Part shown: piece after piece, positions 25,671 through 34,552 of the stretch
How positions within the stretch are numbered: the stretch's first letter is position 1
Layout: each line of letters begins with the position of its first letter
Assembly: GCF_002358085.1 (NCBI RefSeq)
Contig: NZ_NTJD01000003.1
Location: 62,001-126,000 of the forward strand
Direction of reading: 5' to 3'
DNA length: 64,000 nt
DNA from: Pseudothioclava arenosa
Lineage (GTDB): Bacteria > Pseudomonadota > Alphaproteobacteria > Rhodobacterales > Rhodobacteraceae
The notes under the pieces: model-generated
Told to the model about the DNA's origin: nothing
What the model saw: only the letters and a program-made list of their open reading frames with translations
Databases searched by the model: none
Program-made: the position numbers and the translations under genes

Positions 25671-25745
25671 TGGAGCGGGCGATGAGATTCGAACTCACGA
25701 CCCTTACCTTGGCAAGGTAATGCTCTACCCCTGAGCTACGCCCGC
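25671..25745 (-). tRNA. tRNA-Gly (anticodon GCC), copy 1 of tandem pair
   Basis: Same 75-base sequence as the other copy, 33 bases apart. It is promoter-proximal: TTGCAG-N17-TAAATC lies just upstream (25795-25767). Confidence 0.95.
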
Positions 25746-25766
25746 GCTGCCGGTTCGGTGGAGGGG

Positions 25767-25795
25767 GATTTATGAAATCGCGCCGGAGGCTGCAA
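25767..25795 (-). promoter_or_regulatory. Promoter of the tRNA-Gly pair
   Basis: On the minus strand TTGCAG (25795-25790), 17 bases, TAAATC (25772-25767), 21 bases before the first tRNA. Confidence 0.55.
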
Positions 25796-25837
25796 GAGGA
25801 AAATGCGCGCTTGGGCGAAATTCTGTCGGGCGGGGCG

Positions 25838-25974
25838 GGGGGCGCTGCCCCCCAAGGCCTTGCGGCCTTTCCCCCCGGAGTATTTCTGGCTCGATGAAAT
25901 GGGCTTTCACTGAGCCGAAAATACTCCGGGGGTGAATTTTCCGCAGGAAAAGAGGGGGCGGCGCCCCCTCTCTT
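25838..25974. repeat. Intergenic palindromic repeat, copy E (two-armed, best formed)
   Basis: GGGGGGCGCTGCCCCCC, AAGGCCTTGCGGCCTT, CCCCCGGAGTATTTCTGGC, TCGATGAAA; then the inverted arm TTTCACTGAGCCGAAAATAC, TCCGGGGGTGAATTTTCC, GGGGGCGGCGCCCCC. The two arms can pair over about 20 bases (GGAGTATTT...AAATACTCC). It adjoins the 3' end of the pyruvate carboxylase gene. Confidence 0.8.
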
Positions 25975-28900
25975 ATTCGAGTTCGACCAGCAGGTCTTTC
26001 GCGTCGATCTGCTGACCGGCGTGGACGTGCACGGCTTTCACAACTGTGTCTCTGTCGGCATGCAGGCCGGTTTCCATCTTCATCGCCTCGATGGTCAGCA
26101 GCAGGTCGCCGGTTTTGACCTTCTGTCCCACCTGCACCGCGACACTGGCCACGGCGCCCGGCATCGGCGCGCCGATATGGCCGGGGTTGGCGGGGTCGGC
26201 CTTGGGCTGGGCCTTCTGCGTCGATTTCACGGCGCGGTTCGGCACACGCACGGCGCGGGGCTGGCCGTTCAGTTCGAAGAAGACCTTGACCTCGCCCGCT
26301 TCGTCGGTTTCGCCCTGCGCGACAAAGCGGATCTCGAGCGTTTTCCCCGGGTCGATCTCGGCCGAGATTTCGGCGCCCGGTTCCATGCCGTAGAAGAAGA
26401 CCGGCGTCGGCAGGGTGCGCACCGGGCCATAGACGCGGTGGCGGCCCATGTAATCGAGGAAGACCTTGGGATACATCAGGTAGCCCGCCAGATCTTCGTC
26501 ATCGATCTTGAAGCCATTGAGCTCTGCCGAAAGCTTTTCGCGGGTCTCTTCCAGATCGACGGGGGGCAGGTGCTTGCCGGGGCGTTCGGTGTTGGGGGCC
26601 TCGTCCTTCAGCACCTTTTTCACGATCGCTTCGGGGAAGCCGCCGGGCGGCTGGCCGAGATTGCCGCGCATCATGTCGATCACGCTGTCGGGGAAGGCCA
26701 CTTCGGAGCCCGGGTCCTCGACCTGCGCGCGGGTGATGCCTTGCGCCACCATCATCAGCGCCATGTCGCCCACGACTTTCGAGCTGGGCGTGACTTTGAC
26801 GATATCGCCAAAGATCTGGTTCGCGTCGGCATAGGCCTGTGCGACCTCGTGCCAGCGATCTTCGAGCCCCATCGAGCGCGCCTGCGCCTTGAGGTTGGTG
26901 AATTGCCCGCCGGGCATCTCGTGCAGATAGACCTCGGAGGCAGGCGCCGCGAGGCCGGATTCGAAGGCGAGATACTGGCCGCGCACGGCCTCCCAGTAGT
27001 TCGACATCTGCCGGATCGCGGCGATGTCGAGCCCGGTGTCGCGCGGCGTATGCGCCAGCGCCTCGACGATCGAGCCGAGGCAGGGCTGCGAGGTGCCGCC
27101 CGAGAAGGCATCCATCGCCGCATCGACCGCATCGACGCCCGCTTCGGCGGCGGCCAGGATCGTCGCGCCCGCGATGCCCGAGGTATCATGGGTGTGGAAA
27201 TGAATCGGCAGGTCCACGGCATCCTTCAGCGCGCGGATCAGCTGGCCTGCGGCGGTGGGCTTCAACAGCCCGGCCATGTCCTTGAGGCCCAGCACATGCG
27301 CGCCCGCGGCTTCGAGTTCCTTCGCCATGCCGACATAGTATTTCAGGTCGTATTTGGCACGGTCCGGGTCGAGGATATCGCCGGTGTAGCAGATCGTGCC
27401 CTCGCAGATCTTGCCGGCCTCGGCCACGGCATCCATCGCGACGCGCATGTTCTCGACCCAGTTCAGCGAATCGAACACGCGGAACACGTCGACGCCGGTT
27501 TCGGCGGCCTGTTTCACGAAGAACTGCACGACGTTATCGGGGTAGTTGGTGTAACCCACCCCGTTCGAGGCGCGCAGCAGCATCTGCGTCAGCACGTTCG
27601 GCATGGCCGCGCGGATGTCGCGCAGGCGCTGCCAGGGGCATTCCTGCAAGAAGCGATAGGCCACATCGAAGGTCGCCCCGCCCCAGCATTCGACCGAGAA
27701 CAGATCGCCCAGGTTGGTGGCATAGGCCGGGGCCGCGCGCACCATGTCGATCGAGCGCATCCGCGTCGCCAGGAGCGACTGATGCCCGTCGCGCATCGTG
27801 GTGTCGGTCAGCAAGAGCTTCTGCTGCGCCTTCATCCAGTCGGCCACGGCCTTCGGGCCCTTGGCGTCAAGCAGGTCGCGGGTGCCGGGTTTCACGGTGC
27901 CTTTCGGCACGGGCGCCTTGGGCACGCGCGCCTCCGCCGGGGGCTTGGCGCGGCCCGCGGTCTCGGGATGCCCGTTCACCGTGATGTCGGCGATATAGGT
28001 CAGGATCTTGGTGCCGCGGTCGCGCCGCTTCTTGAAGGCGAAGAGGTCGGGCGTGGTGTCGATGAACTTCGTCGAATAGCTCATGTCCAGGAAAGTCGGA
28101 TGCTTGAGCAGGTTGATGACGAAGTCGATATTCGTGGAAACGCCGCGAATGCGGAATTCGCGCAGTGCGCGGTCCATGCGGTGGATCGCGGCCTCGGGGG
28201 TGGGCGCCCAGGCGGTGACCTTGACCAGGAGCGAATCATAGTAGCGCGTGATCACGCCGCCCGCATAGGCCGTGCCGCCATCAAGGCGAATGCCCATGCC
28301 CGTGGCCGAGCGATAGGCGGTGATCCGGCCGTAGTCGGGGATGAAATTGTTCTGCGGGTCCTCGGTGGTGACGCGGCATTGCAGCGCGTGGCCCGAAAGC
28401 GTGATGTCTTCCTGCCGTGCGGTGCCGGTGGCCTCGGCCAGGGTCGCGCCCTCGGCGATGCGGATCTGCGACTGCACGATGTCGATGCCGGTGACCTCTT
28501 CGGTCACGGTATGCTCGACCTGCACGCGCGGGTTGACCTCGATAAAGTAGAAGGCACCGGTGTCCATATCCATCAGGAATTCGACAGTGCCCGCGTTCTG
28601 ATATCCGACCGCACGACCGATCTTGAGCGCGAGTTCACAGACCTCGGCGCGCTGCTCGGGCGTCAGATAGGGGGCTGGCGCGCGCTCGACGACCTTCTGG
28701 TTGCGGCGCTGCACGGTGCAATCGCGCTCGAACAGGTGATAAAGCCCGCCATGCGTGTCGCCCAGAAGCTGCACCTCGACGTGGCGCGCGCGCAGGATCA
28801 TCTTTTCCAGATACCCCTCGCCGTTGCCAAAGGCCGCCTCGGCCTCGCGCCGGCCCTCGCGGACCTTTTCCACCAGTTCCTCGGGGCCCATGATCGGACG

Positions 28901-29407
28901 CATGCCGCGCCCGCCGCCGCCCCAGCTGGCCTTAAGCATCAGCGGATAGCCGATTTCGGCGGCCTCAAGCTTGATCGCGTCGAAATCATTGCCCAGCACC
29001 TCGGTCGCCGGGATCACCGGCACGCCCGCGGCAATCGCCACGCGCCGCGCCGAGGCCTTGTCGCCAAGCGCGCGCATGGTCTCGGCCTTGGGGCCGATGA
29101 AGGTGATGCCCGCCTTGGCGCAGGCTTCGACGAAATCGGGGTTCTCAGACAGGAGCCCGTAGCCCGGATGGATCGCATCCGCGCCCGATTCCTGTGCGAC
29201 CCGGATGATCTCGGGGATCGACAGATAGGCGCCCACGGGGCTCAGCCCCTCGCCGATGCGATAGGCCTCGTCGGCCTTGAAGCGGTGCAGGCTCAGCTTG
29301 TCCTCTTCCGCGAAGACGGCGACCGTCTTCTTGCCCATCTCGTTTGCCGCGCGCAGCACGCGGATCGCGATTTCGCCCCGGTTGGCGACCAAAATCTTTT
29401 TGAACAT
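25973..29407 (-). CDS. pyc: Pyruvate carboxylase
   Basis: A 1144-residue single-chain biotin enzyme, the normal length of alpha4 PYC. Order: biotin carboxylase with ATP-grasp loop (LKASWGGGGRGMR), carboxyltransferase (DTTMRDGHQSLLATRMR, then HTHDTSG metal His), PYC tetramerisation region, and C-terminal biotinyl domain with the biotin lysine K1110 in EAMKMETG. It carboxylates pyruvate to oxaloacetate. The start at 29407 gives the canonical MFKKILVANRGEIA. It stands alone with a regulated-looking promoter region. Confidence 0.97.
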   Translation of the reverse strand: MFKKILVANRGEIAIRVLRAANEMGKKTVAVFAEEDKLSLHRFKADEAYRIGEGLSPVGAYLSIPEIIRVAQESGADAIHPGYGLLSENPDFVEACAKAGITFIGPKAETMRALGDKASARRVAIAAGVPVIPATEVLGNDFDAIKLEAAEIGYPLMLKASWGGGGRGMRPIMGPEELVEKVREGRREAEAAFGNGEGYLEKMILRARHVEVQLLGDTHGGLYHLFERDCTVQRRNQKVVERAPAPYLTPEQRAEVCELALKIGRAVGYQNAGTVEFLMDMDTGAFYFIEVNPRVQVEHTVTEEVTGIDIVQSQIRIAEGATLAEATGTARQEDITLSGHALQCRVTTEDPQNNFIPDYGRITAYRSATGMGIRLDGGTAYAGGVITRYYDSLLVKVTAWAPTPEAAIHRMDRALREFRIRGVSTNIDFVINLLKHPTFLDMSYSTKFIDTTPDLFAFKKRRDRGTKILTYIADITVNGHPETAGRAKPPAEARVPKAPVPKGTVKPGTRDLLDAKGPKAVADWMKAQQKLLLTDTTMRDGHQSLLATRMRSIDMVRAAPAYATNLGDLFSVECWGGATFDVAYRFLQECPWQRLRDIRAAMPNVLTQMLLRASNGVGYTNYPDNVVQFFVKQAAETGVDVFRVFDSLNWVENMRVAMDAVAEAGKICEGTICYTGDILDPDRAKYDLKYYVGMAKELEAAGAHVLGLKDMAGLLKPTAAGQLIRALKDAVDLPIHFHTHDTSGIAGATILAAAEAGVDAVDAAMDAFSGGTSQPCLGSIVEALAHTPRDTGLDIAAIRQMSNYWEAVRGQYLAFESGLAAPASEVYLHEMPGGQFTNLKAQARSMGLEDRWHEVAQAYADANQIFGDIVKVTPSSKVVGDMALMMVAQGITRAQVEDPGSEVAFPDSVIDMMRGNLGQPPGGFPEAIVKKVLKDEAPNTERPGKHLPPVDLEETREKLSAELNGFKIDDEDLAGYLMYPKVFLDYMGRHRVYGPVRTLPTPVFFYGMEPGAEISAEIDPGKTLEIRFVAQGETDEAGEVKVFFELNGQPRAVRVPNRAVKSTQKAQPKADPANPGHIGAPMPGAVASVAVQVGQKVKTGDLLLTIEAMKMETGLHADRDTVVKAVHVHAGQQIDAKDLLVELE

Positions 29408-29436
29408 CGCGGGCCTCCTTCGAAAGTTCGGGGGGC

Positions 29437-29464
29437 ACGGTAGCGATGCCGCGGTGCAGAGCAA
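29437..29464 (-). promoter_or_regulatory. pyc promoter
   Basis: On the minus strand TTGCTC (29464-29459), 16 bases, TACCGT (29442-29437), about 30 bases from the ATG. Confidence 0.45.
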
Positions 29465-29471
29465 GTGTAAA

Positions 29472-29518
29472 TTGCGAAACTCCGCAAATATTCTGGCCAA
29501 TTATGAAGAATTTGCAAA
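29472..29518. promoter_or_regulatory. TTTGCAAA and related half-sites upstream of pyc, candidate acyl-CoA regulator site
   Basis: A palindrome TTGCG-N6-CGCAA (29472-29487) sits eight bases from the pyc -35, and a perfect TTTGCAAA lies at 29511-29518. TTTGCAAA is the core of sites bound by ScfR-type regulators such as PccR in Rhodobacter. The link to pyc is inference. Confidence 0.35.
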
Positions 29519-29608
29519 GTCGACTTTTGGGGCACTCCGGGCGAGGCTTTGTGCAGTCTGCAGGGCGCGCTATTGACAGCGCGGGCGCAGCAAGGGCAAT
29601 CCTCGCGA

Positions 29609-31057
29609 ATGATCGAGTTGCGCCCAGTCGGCTTCATTATCGGGATCCTGACCGCTGTTCTGGGGCTGGCGATGCTGGTGCCGGCCGCGGTGGATTTCGC
29701 CTATGGGCACCCGCATGCCTCGGCCTTCCTTGAGGCGTCGCTGATAACCGGCACGGCGGGTGCGCTTCTGGCGCTGGCCTCGCAAGACAGCCGGCGCGGC
29801 GCGATTTCCCTGCGCCAGAGCTTCGTGCTGACCGCTGCGGTCTGGGCAGTGTTGCCGGCTTTCGGAGCCTTGCCCTTTATGATCGGCTCGCCCGGGCTTG
29901 CCTTTGTCGACGCCTATTTCGAGGCGATGTCGGGCCTGACCACGACCGGCACCACCGCCATCGAAGAGATCGACCCGCTGCCGCCGGGCGTGAACCTCTG
30001 GCGCGGCATTCTGCAATGGCTGGGCGGGCTCGGGATCATCATTGTGGCGATGATCTTTCTGCCGGTGATGAAGGTGGGCGGGATGCAGTTCTTCCGCTCG
30101 GAAGGGTTCGACACGCTGGGCAAGGTGTTGCCCCGCGCCCGCGAGATTTCCTCGGGCCTGATCCGCGTCTATTTCGCGCTGACCGCGCTCTGCGCGGTGG
30201 TCTATGTGGCCTTGGGCATGGGCACCTTCGACGCGATCATGCATGCGCTCACCACGATGAGCACAGGCGGGTTCTCGAATTACGACGCGAGCTTTGCCCA
30301 TTTCTCGGGGCCACTGGAATATGCGTCCTCGTTCTTCATGTTGCTCGCCGCGATGCCGTTTATCCGGTTTCTGCAGGTGATGGGAGGCTCGGTGCGCCCG
30401 CTCTGGCGCGATCCGCAGGTGCGCGCCTTCCTGCGCTGGCACGGCTATGCGATCGGCGCAATCGTGGCCTATCGGATGTTCCGCCACGAGGCCGATTTCT
30501 GGCCGACCCTGCGCGAGGTGACCTTCAACGTGGTCTCGACCTTTACCGGCACGGGCTACGCCTCAGAGGACATCACGCAATGGGGCCATATGGCCTTCGT
30601 AATCCTGATCCTCGTTGGGCTGATCGGGGGATGTACCGCCTCGACGGGCTGCTCGGTCAAGGTGTTCCGCTACCTGATCCTGATCGAGGCGATCAAGACC
30701 CAGATCAAGCGCCTGCACGCGCCGCATCGGATGCTCAGCCTGCGCTATGATGGGCGTCCGGTGGAAGGCGATGTGGTGAACTCGGTCGTGGCCTTTTTCA
30801 GCTTTTTTATCCTGACCTTCGGCCTGCTGATCGTGGCGCTGTCGCTGACGGGGCTTGAAACCAAGACAGCGATCACCGCTGCCTGGACCGCGATCGCCAA
30901 TGTCGGGCCGGCCTGGGGCCCCGAGATCACCGCAAACGGATCGGTTGCGCGTTTCCCCGAGCCCGCGAAATGGCTGATGTCGCTGGGGATGTATGTCGGG
31001 CGGCTCGAGCTCTTGTCGGTCTTCGTGCTGCTTCTGCCGCGGTTCTGGCGCGACTGA
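29609..31057 (+). CDS. trkH: Trk/Ktr potassium uptake protein, TrkH family
   Basis: A 482-residue membrane protein with the fourfold M1-P-M2 channel pattern of the SKT superfamily. Selectivity-filter loops are seen as MSGLTTTGTTAIE, LTTMSTGGFSN, VSTFTGTGYAS and AIANVGPAWGP. It takes up K+ with a TrkA-type regulator, which is not in this window. The start at 29609 (MIELRPVGFIIG) places the first helix correctly; an earlier in-frame start lacks a good ribosome-binding site. Confidence 0.9.
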   Translation: MIELRPVGFIIGILTAVLGLAMLVPAAVDFAYGHPHASAFLEASLITGTAGALLALASQDSRRGAISLRQSFVLTAAVWAVLPAFGALPFMIGSPGLAFVDAYFEAMSGLTTTGTTAIEEIDPLPPGVNLWRGILQWLGGLGIIIVAMIFLPVMKVGGMQFFRSEGFDTLGKVLPRAREISSGLIRVYFALTALCAVVYVALGMGTFDAIMHALTTMSTGGFSNYDASFAHFSGPLEYASSFFMLLAAMPFIRFLQVMGGSVRPLWRDPQVRAFLRWHGYAIGAIVAYRMFRHEADFWPTLREVTFNVVSTFTGTGYASEDITQWGHMAFVILILVGLIGGCTASTGCSVKVFRYLILIEAIKTQIKRLHAPHRMLSLRYDGRPVEGDVVNSVVAFFSFFILTFGLLIVALSLTGLETKTAITAAWTAIANVGPAWGPEITANGSVARFPEPAKWLMSLGMYVGRLELLSVFVLLLPRFWRD

Positions 31058-31063
31058 GGCGGG

Positions 31064-31216
31064 CAGGGGGCGCTGCCCCCTCTTTTCCTGCGGGAAATTC
31101 ACCCCCGGAGTATTTGGAGCTCAGTGAAAGGGGCAGGTTTGCCTCTGGCTTTCATCGAGCCGGAAATACTCCGGGGGGGCGTCCGAAGGACGGGGGGCAG
31201 AGCCCCCCTTGCCTCA
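31064..31216. repeat. Intergenic palindromic repeat, copy F (two-armed) between convergent genes
   Basis: AGGGGGCGCTGCCCCCT followed by CTTTTCC, then CCCCCGGAGTATTTGGAGC and TCAGTGAAA; inverted arm CTTTCATCGAGCCGGAAATA, CTCCGGGGGGG, GGGGGGCAGAGCCCCCC. The first hairpin plus CTTTT looks like a usable terminator for trkH. Confidence 0.8.
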
Positions 31217-32983
31217 GTTCCAGCAGGCGACCTGAACGACGAGTTCCTGGGCAATCTCGGCGATGTCTTCCGCCGCCAGCGCGCCCTGATTTTCCGAAGG
31301 CGCGGGGCTGAAACCCGCCTGAGTCAGCGCCGGGGTGAGGAGGGTCGCAGGCACGGCAATGGACAGGTCCGGTGGCAGCAGGCGCGTGGCGTCGGAGGGC
31401 GCGGGCAGCAGGAGCCCGATCACCGAGCCAGAGCCATCGAGCACCGGGCCACCCGCGTCGCCGGGCAGGGTGGTGACGGCGAGCCGGGCGCGGTCGGTTT
31501 CACCCGCAAGGCCGCTCAGCGCCGAGAGCGTGCCGAAGCTCAGTACCGGGGCCGAGAGCGTCTCGGGGTAGGAAAAGCCCGCGACGGCGATGGCCGCGCC
31601 GGGGGCGGGGGGCGCGCTTTGGAAATGGGCGATCGCGGCGGGGGCGAGGTCTTCGGTCGAGGTGAGCACGGCGATGCCGAGCGCGGGGTCGCTGAAGGCG
31701 ATTTCGGCGGCGTGGTCCTCGATGGTGACGCGTTTGCAGACGTCAAACCCTTCGGCGGCGGTCAGCACGGCGCCTGCTTCGGTGAGCCAGAAGCCCGAGC
31801 GCGCGGCAACCGGCTGGCGCACGTTCAGCCCGGCCATCAGCGCGGCGCCCGACACCGCGAGCGGCTTGCCGAGCGTGTCATCCAGCGCTTTGGTGCCGGT
31901 GGGCTCGAAGCTTTGCTGCATCGCCGCCAGAACGCGGGCCATGCGCGCCTCCTGATCGGCGGGATAGGCGAGGGTGAAGCCCTTGATCAGCCCCGATTTC
32001 AGCTGCGCCTCGCTATGCGAATGCAGCTTGGCGTTTTGCCCGGTCAGGGTGAAAGACGTGCGATCGCGCGAGCGTTCGCCTGCGACCGGCACGATTTCCA
32101 GCGTCTGCATCGCGTCATAAAGGCCGAACAGGTCGGCCTGATCGCCCTGCTGCGAAATCAGCAGGATGCGCAGGCCCGAGCCGTCTTTCGCGCGGTAATG
32201 CACGAAGGGCGGATCGTAATGGTCGAACTCCACCAGAGCCATCGGCAGGGTCACGCGGATGCCTGCCTCGGGTTCGTCGATGGTCTCAAAGCCATAAGCT
32301 GCCTTTTCGGCGGCAACGGTCTCGAACAGCTGACGCTGCTGCGCCGAGGCGAGGAAGCCGGTGGGCTCGAACCCTTGCGCCTCTTGCCAGGCGGTGATCG
32401 AGGCGCGGGTGCCGCGGCCAAAGAGCCCGTCGAGCGTGCCTTCGTAGAAACCTGCCCATTCCAGCGCGGCCTGAATATCGCGGCGCTCGTCGCGCGCGAG
32501 CGCGGCCTCGAGGCGGCGCGACTCGGCCAGCGTTTCAACGGGTTGAGGTGCAGGCTCGGGGGCGGCTGCGGTTTCCGGTGCGGGGGCCGGTGCAGGTTCG
32601 GGCGCGGCGGTGGCCGGGGCCTCGACCGGCGGGGCCAGGTTGGCGCCGATGGGCCAGAACTGGCCGCGGAAACGCTCGCCCTGAGTGACGAAGGCGTCCG
32701 AGGGGATGATCCGTTCGCCGCGCAGAAGCTGGCGTGCTGTCTCGGCCGCCTCGGCGGTGTCGAACGGGCCGAGTGCGATCGCATACCAGCCGGTGCCAAG
32801 CTGGAACCCGGCCACGTCGGGCAGGCTGCCTGCCCAGTCGGCGGCGCGGTCGCGCGCCTCGGCGAGAGAGGATTTGGCCTCGAGCTGGACCCAGGACGGT
32901 TCCGCCCAGGCCACTCCTGTCCAGACCATCCCGGTCAAGGTTGCACCAACAATGGCTGAAACCGCCCGCACCCGATACTTCAT
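31214..32983 (-). CDS. Secreted SPOR and peptidoglycan-binding protein with an inactive trypsin-like domain
   Basis: A 589-residue protein. Signal peptide 1-27 (ends GVAWA), SPOR-like repeat region about 30-105 (WVQLEAKSSLAEAR, WYAIALGPF), Pro/Ala linker 118-150, PG_binding_1 domain about 165-225 (IQAALEWAGFYEGTLDGLFG), then a 150-residue mixed region and a chymotrypsin-like C-terminal domain from about 375. In that domain the nucleophile motif reads GDAGGP with Ala at 510 instead of Ser, the His motif reads TAAEG with Glu at 411, and the Asp motif reads LGIAVL with Gly at 436. It is therefore probably a periplasmic binding protein, not a protease. ATG 32983 is preferred over 32995. Confidence 0.8.
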   Translation of the reverse strand: MKYRVRAVSAIVGATLTGMVWTGVAWAEPSWVQLEAKSSLAEARDRAADWAGSLPDVAGFQLGTGWYAIALGPFDTAEAAETARQLLRGERIIPSDAFVTQGERFRGQFWPIGANLAPPVEAPATAAPEPAPAPAPETAAAPEPAPQPVETLAESRRLEAALARDERRDIQAALEWAGFYEGTLDGLFGRGTRASITAWQEAQGFEPTGFLASAQQRQLFETVAAEKAAYGFETIDEPEAGIRVTLPMALVEFDHYDPPFVHYRAKDGSGLRILLISQQGDQADLFGLYDAMQTLEIVPVAGERSRDRTSFTLTGQNAKLHSHSEAQLKSGLIKGFTLAYPADQEARMARVLAAMQQSFEPTGTKALDDTLGKPLAVSGAALMAGLNVRQPVAARSGFWLTEAGAVLTAAEGFDVCKRVTIEDHAAEIAFSDPALGIAVLTSTEDLAPAAIAHFQSAPPAPGAAIAVAGFSYPETLSAPVLSFGTLSALSGLAGETDRARLAVTTLPGDAGGPVLDGSGSVIGLLLPAPSDATRLLPPDLSIAVPATLLTPALTQAGFSPAPSENQGALAAEDIAEIAQELVVQVACWN

Positions 32984-33101
32984 CCTGTCACCCATGACGT
33001 TTCTTGTTTTCGCTCGGGCCGACCTTACCGATTTCGACGGGCGCGTCATCCGGAAATCGCCCGAAATCCCCGGTTTGACGCCTGCGGGCCACGCGGGGCC
33101 G

Positions 33102-33130
33102 TTGACCCTTGCGCGCCCCTTGCCTAGAGA
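33102..33130 (+). promoter_or_regulatory. glyQ promoter
   Basis: TTGACC (33102-33107), 17 bases, TAGAGA (33125-33130), 27 bases upstream of the glyQ ATG. Confidence 0.55.
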
Positions 33131-33157
33131 GAAGGCGCTTTCAGCCAGAGGTGAGAG

Positions 33158-34078
33158 ATGTCGAAACCCGCCGCCCCCCGTTCGTTCCAGGAAATCATCC
33201 TGCGGCTTCAGGCCTATTGGGCCTCGAAAGGCTGCGCGGTGCTGCAGCCCTACGACATGGAAGTGGGCGCGGGCACCTTCCACCCGGCCACGACGCTGCG
33301 CGCGCTTGGCTCGCGCCCCTGGGCCGCGGCCTATGTGCAGCCCTCGCGCCGCCCGACCGACGGGCGCTATGGCGAGAACCCGAACCGCTTGCAGCACTAT
33401 TATCAATACCAGGTGCTGATCAAACCCTCGCCGCCCGATCTGCAGGAGCTGTATCTGGGCTCGCTCGCCGCGATCGGCATCGACCTTGACCTGCATGACA
33501 TCCGCTTTGTCGAGGATGACTGGGAAAGCCCGACGCTCGGCGCCTGGGGGCTGGGCTGGGAGGTCTGGTGCGACGGCATGGAGGTGTCGCAATTCACCTA
33601 TTTCCAGCAGGTCGGCGGCCATGATTGCGAGCCGGTCTCGGGCGAGCTGACCTATGGGCTCGAACGGCTGGCGATGTATGTTCTGGGCATCGACCACGTG
33701 ATGGACATGCCCTTCAACGACCCGTCCTCGCCGATCGCGCTGAAATATGGCGATGTGTTCCGCCAGACCGAGCGCGAATATTCGCGCTGGAACTTCGATC
33801 AGGCCGACACGGCGATGTTGCTGAGCCATTTCGAGGATGCCGAGGCCGAATGCGAACGCATTCTGGCGGCCGATGACACCGACGCGGCAGGGCGGCGCAT
33901 CGTGATGGCGCATCCGGCTTATGACCAGTGCATCAAGGCCTCGCATCTGTTCAACCTGCTCGATGCGCGGGGCGTCATCTCGGTCACCGAGCGGCAGGCC
34001 TATATCGGCCGCGTGCGCGCGCTCGCCAAGAAATGCGCCGATGCCTTTGTCACCACCGAAGCCGGAGGCGGCGCGTGA
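33158..34078 (+). CDS. glyQ: Glycyl-tRNA synthetase alpha subunit
   Basis: A 306-residue class II synthetase catalytic subunit of the bacterial alpha2beta2 enzyme. [20 protein letters not shown] and [15 protein letters not shown] are the family start; [13 protein letters not shown] is motif 2-like; [11 protein letters not shown] is motif 3. AGAGGTGAGAG lies upstream of the ATG. The stop overlaps the next start (GTGA). Confidence 0.97.
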   Translation: MSKPAAPRSFQEIILRLQAYWASKGCAVLQPYDMEVGAGTFHPATTLRALGSRPWAAAYVQPSRRPTDGRYGENPNRLQHYYQYQVLIKPSPPDLQELYLGSLAAIGIDLDLHDIRFVEDDWESPTLGAWGLGWEVWCDGMEVSQFTYFQQVGGHDCEPVSGELTYGLERLAMYVLGIDHVMDMPFNDPSSPIALKYGDVFRQTEREYSRWNFDQADTAMLLSHFEDAEAECERILAADDTDAAGRRIVMAHPAYDQCIKASHLFNLLDARGVISVTERQAYIGRVRALAKKCADAFVTTEAGGGA

Positions 34079-34551
34079 ATGGCAAGCTGGTCGGGGGTGG
34101 GATCGTGCTGAGCGCGCTGATCGCGGGCGCTGCGGTCTGGTATTCGCAGCTTTACGGCTATTACGAGCCGCTGGAGGTCAATGCGCCCGCCGCCGAGATC
34201 CGGCTGACCGCGCTCGCCTCGGGCCAGCCCGAGCCGATCCTGGCAGAAGGTTTCGAGGGCATCGACGCCGACAGCTCGCCGCTGCGGTTTCGTGGCTGCT
34301 TCCGCACCCCGCTCAGCCTCGCGATGCTGAGCGAAACCTTCGAGATTTACGAAGGCGCGACGCCGCTGAACGGGCCGGGCTGGTTTGGCTGCTTCGATGC
34401 TGCGCGCATCGGTGCCGATCTGGAAGCCGGCGCGGCGCTGGCCTTCCTGTCCGAACATGACATCAAGCCCGGTGTCGACCGGGTCGTGGCGATTTACCCC
34501 GATGGCCGGGCCTTTGCCTGGCATCAGCTGAACGAAGAGGCGGAGAAGTAA
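34075..34551 (+). CDS. Hypothetical membrane-anchored protein between glyQ and glyS (DUF6446-like)
   Basis: A 158-residue protein starting at GTG 34075, which overlaps the glyQ stop (GTGA). One N-terminal hydrophobic segment ([18 protein letters not shown]) is followed by a periplasmic-looking domain with two Cys ([17 protein letters not shown]). The glyS ATG comes one base after its stop. It is co-translated with the synthetase subunits, yet nothing in it suggests tRNA biology. Confidence 0.8.
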   Translation: MNGKLVGGGIVLSALIAGAAVWYSQLYGYYEPLEVNAPAAEIRLTALASGQPEPILAEGFEGIDADSSPLRFRGCFRTPLSLAMLSETFEIYEGATPLNGPGWFGCFDAARIGADLEAGAALAFLSEHDIKPGVDRVVAIYPDGRAFAWHQLNEEAEK

Positions 34552-34552
34552 G

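Noticed and set aside
25563-25745. Tandem tRNA-Gly genes as a possible integration site
   Set aside because: Both copies are full-length genes with a promoter and terminator, and no integrase or truncated att-like copy is nearby.
26021-29443. An 1140-residue open frame opposite pyruvate carboxylase
   Set aside because: Antisense of a well-conserved gene; Arg/His/Gly-rich composition without recognisable motifs.
33000-33157. Possible glycine-responsive leader upstream of glyQ
   Set aside because: Only 27 bases separate the -10 and the ATG; no room for a riboswitch or T-box.
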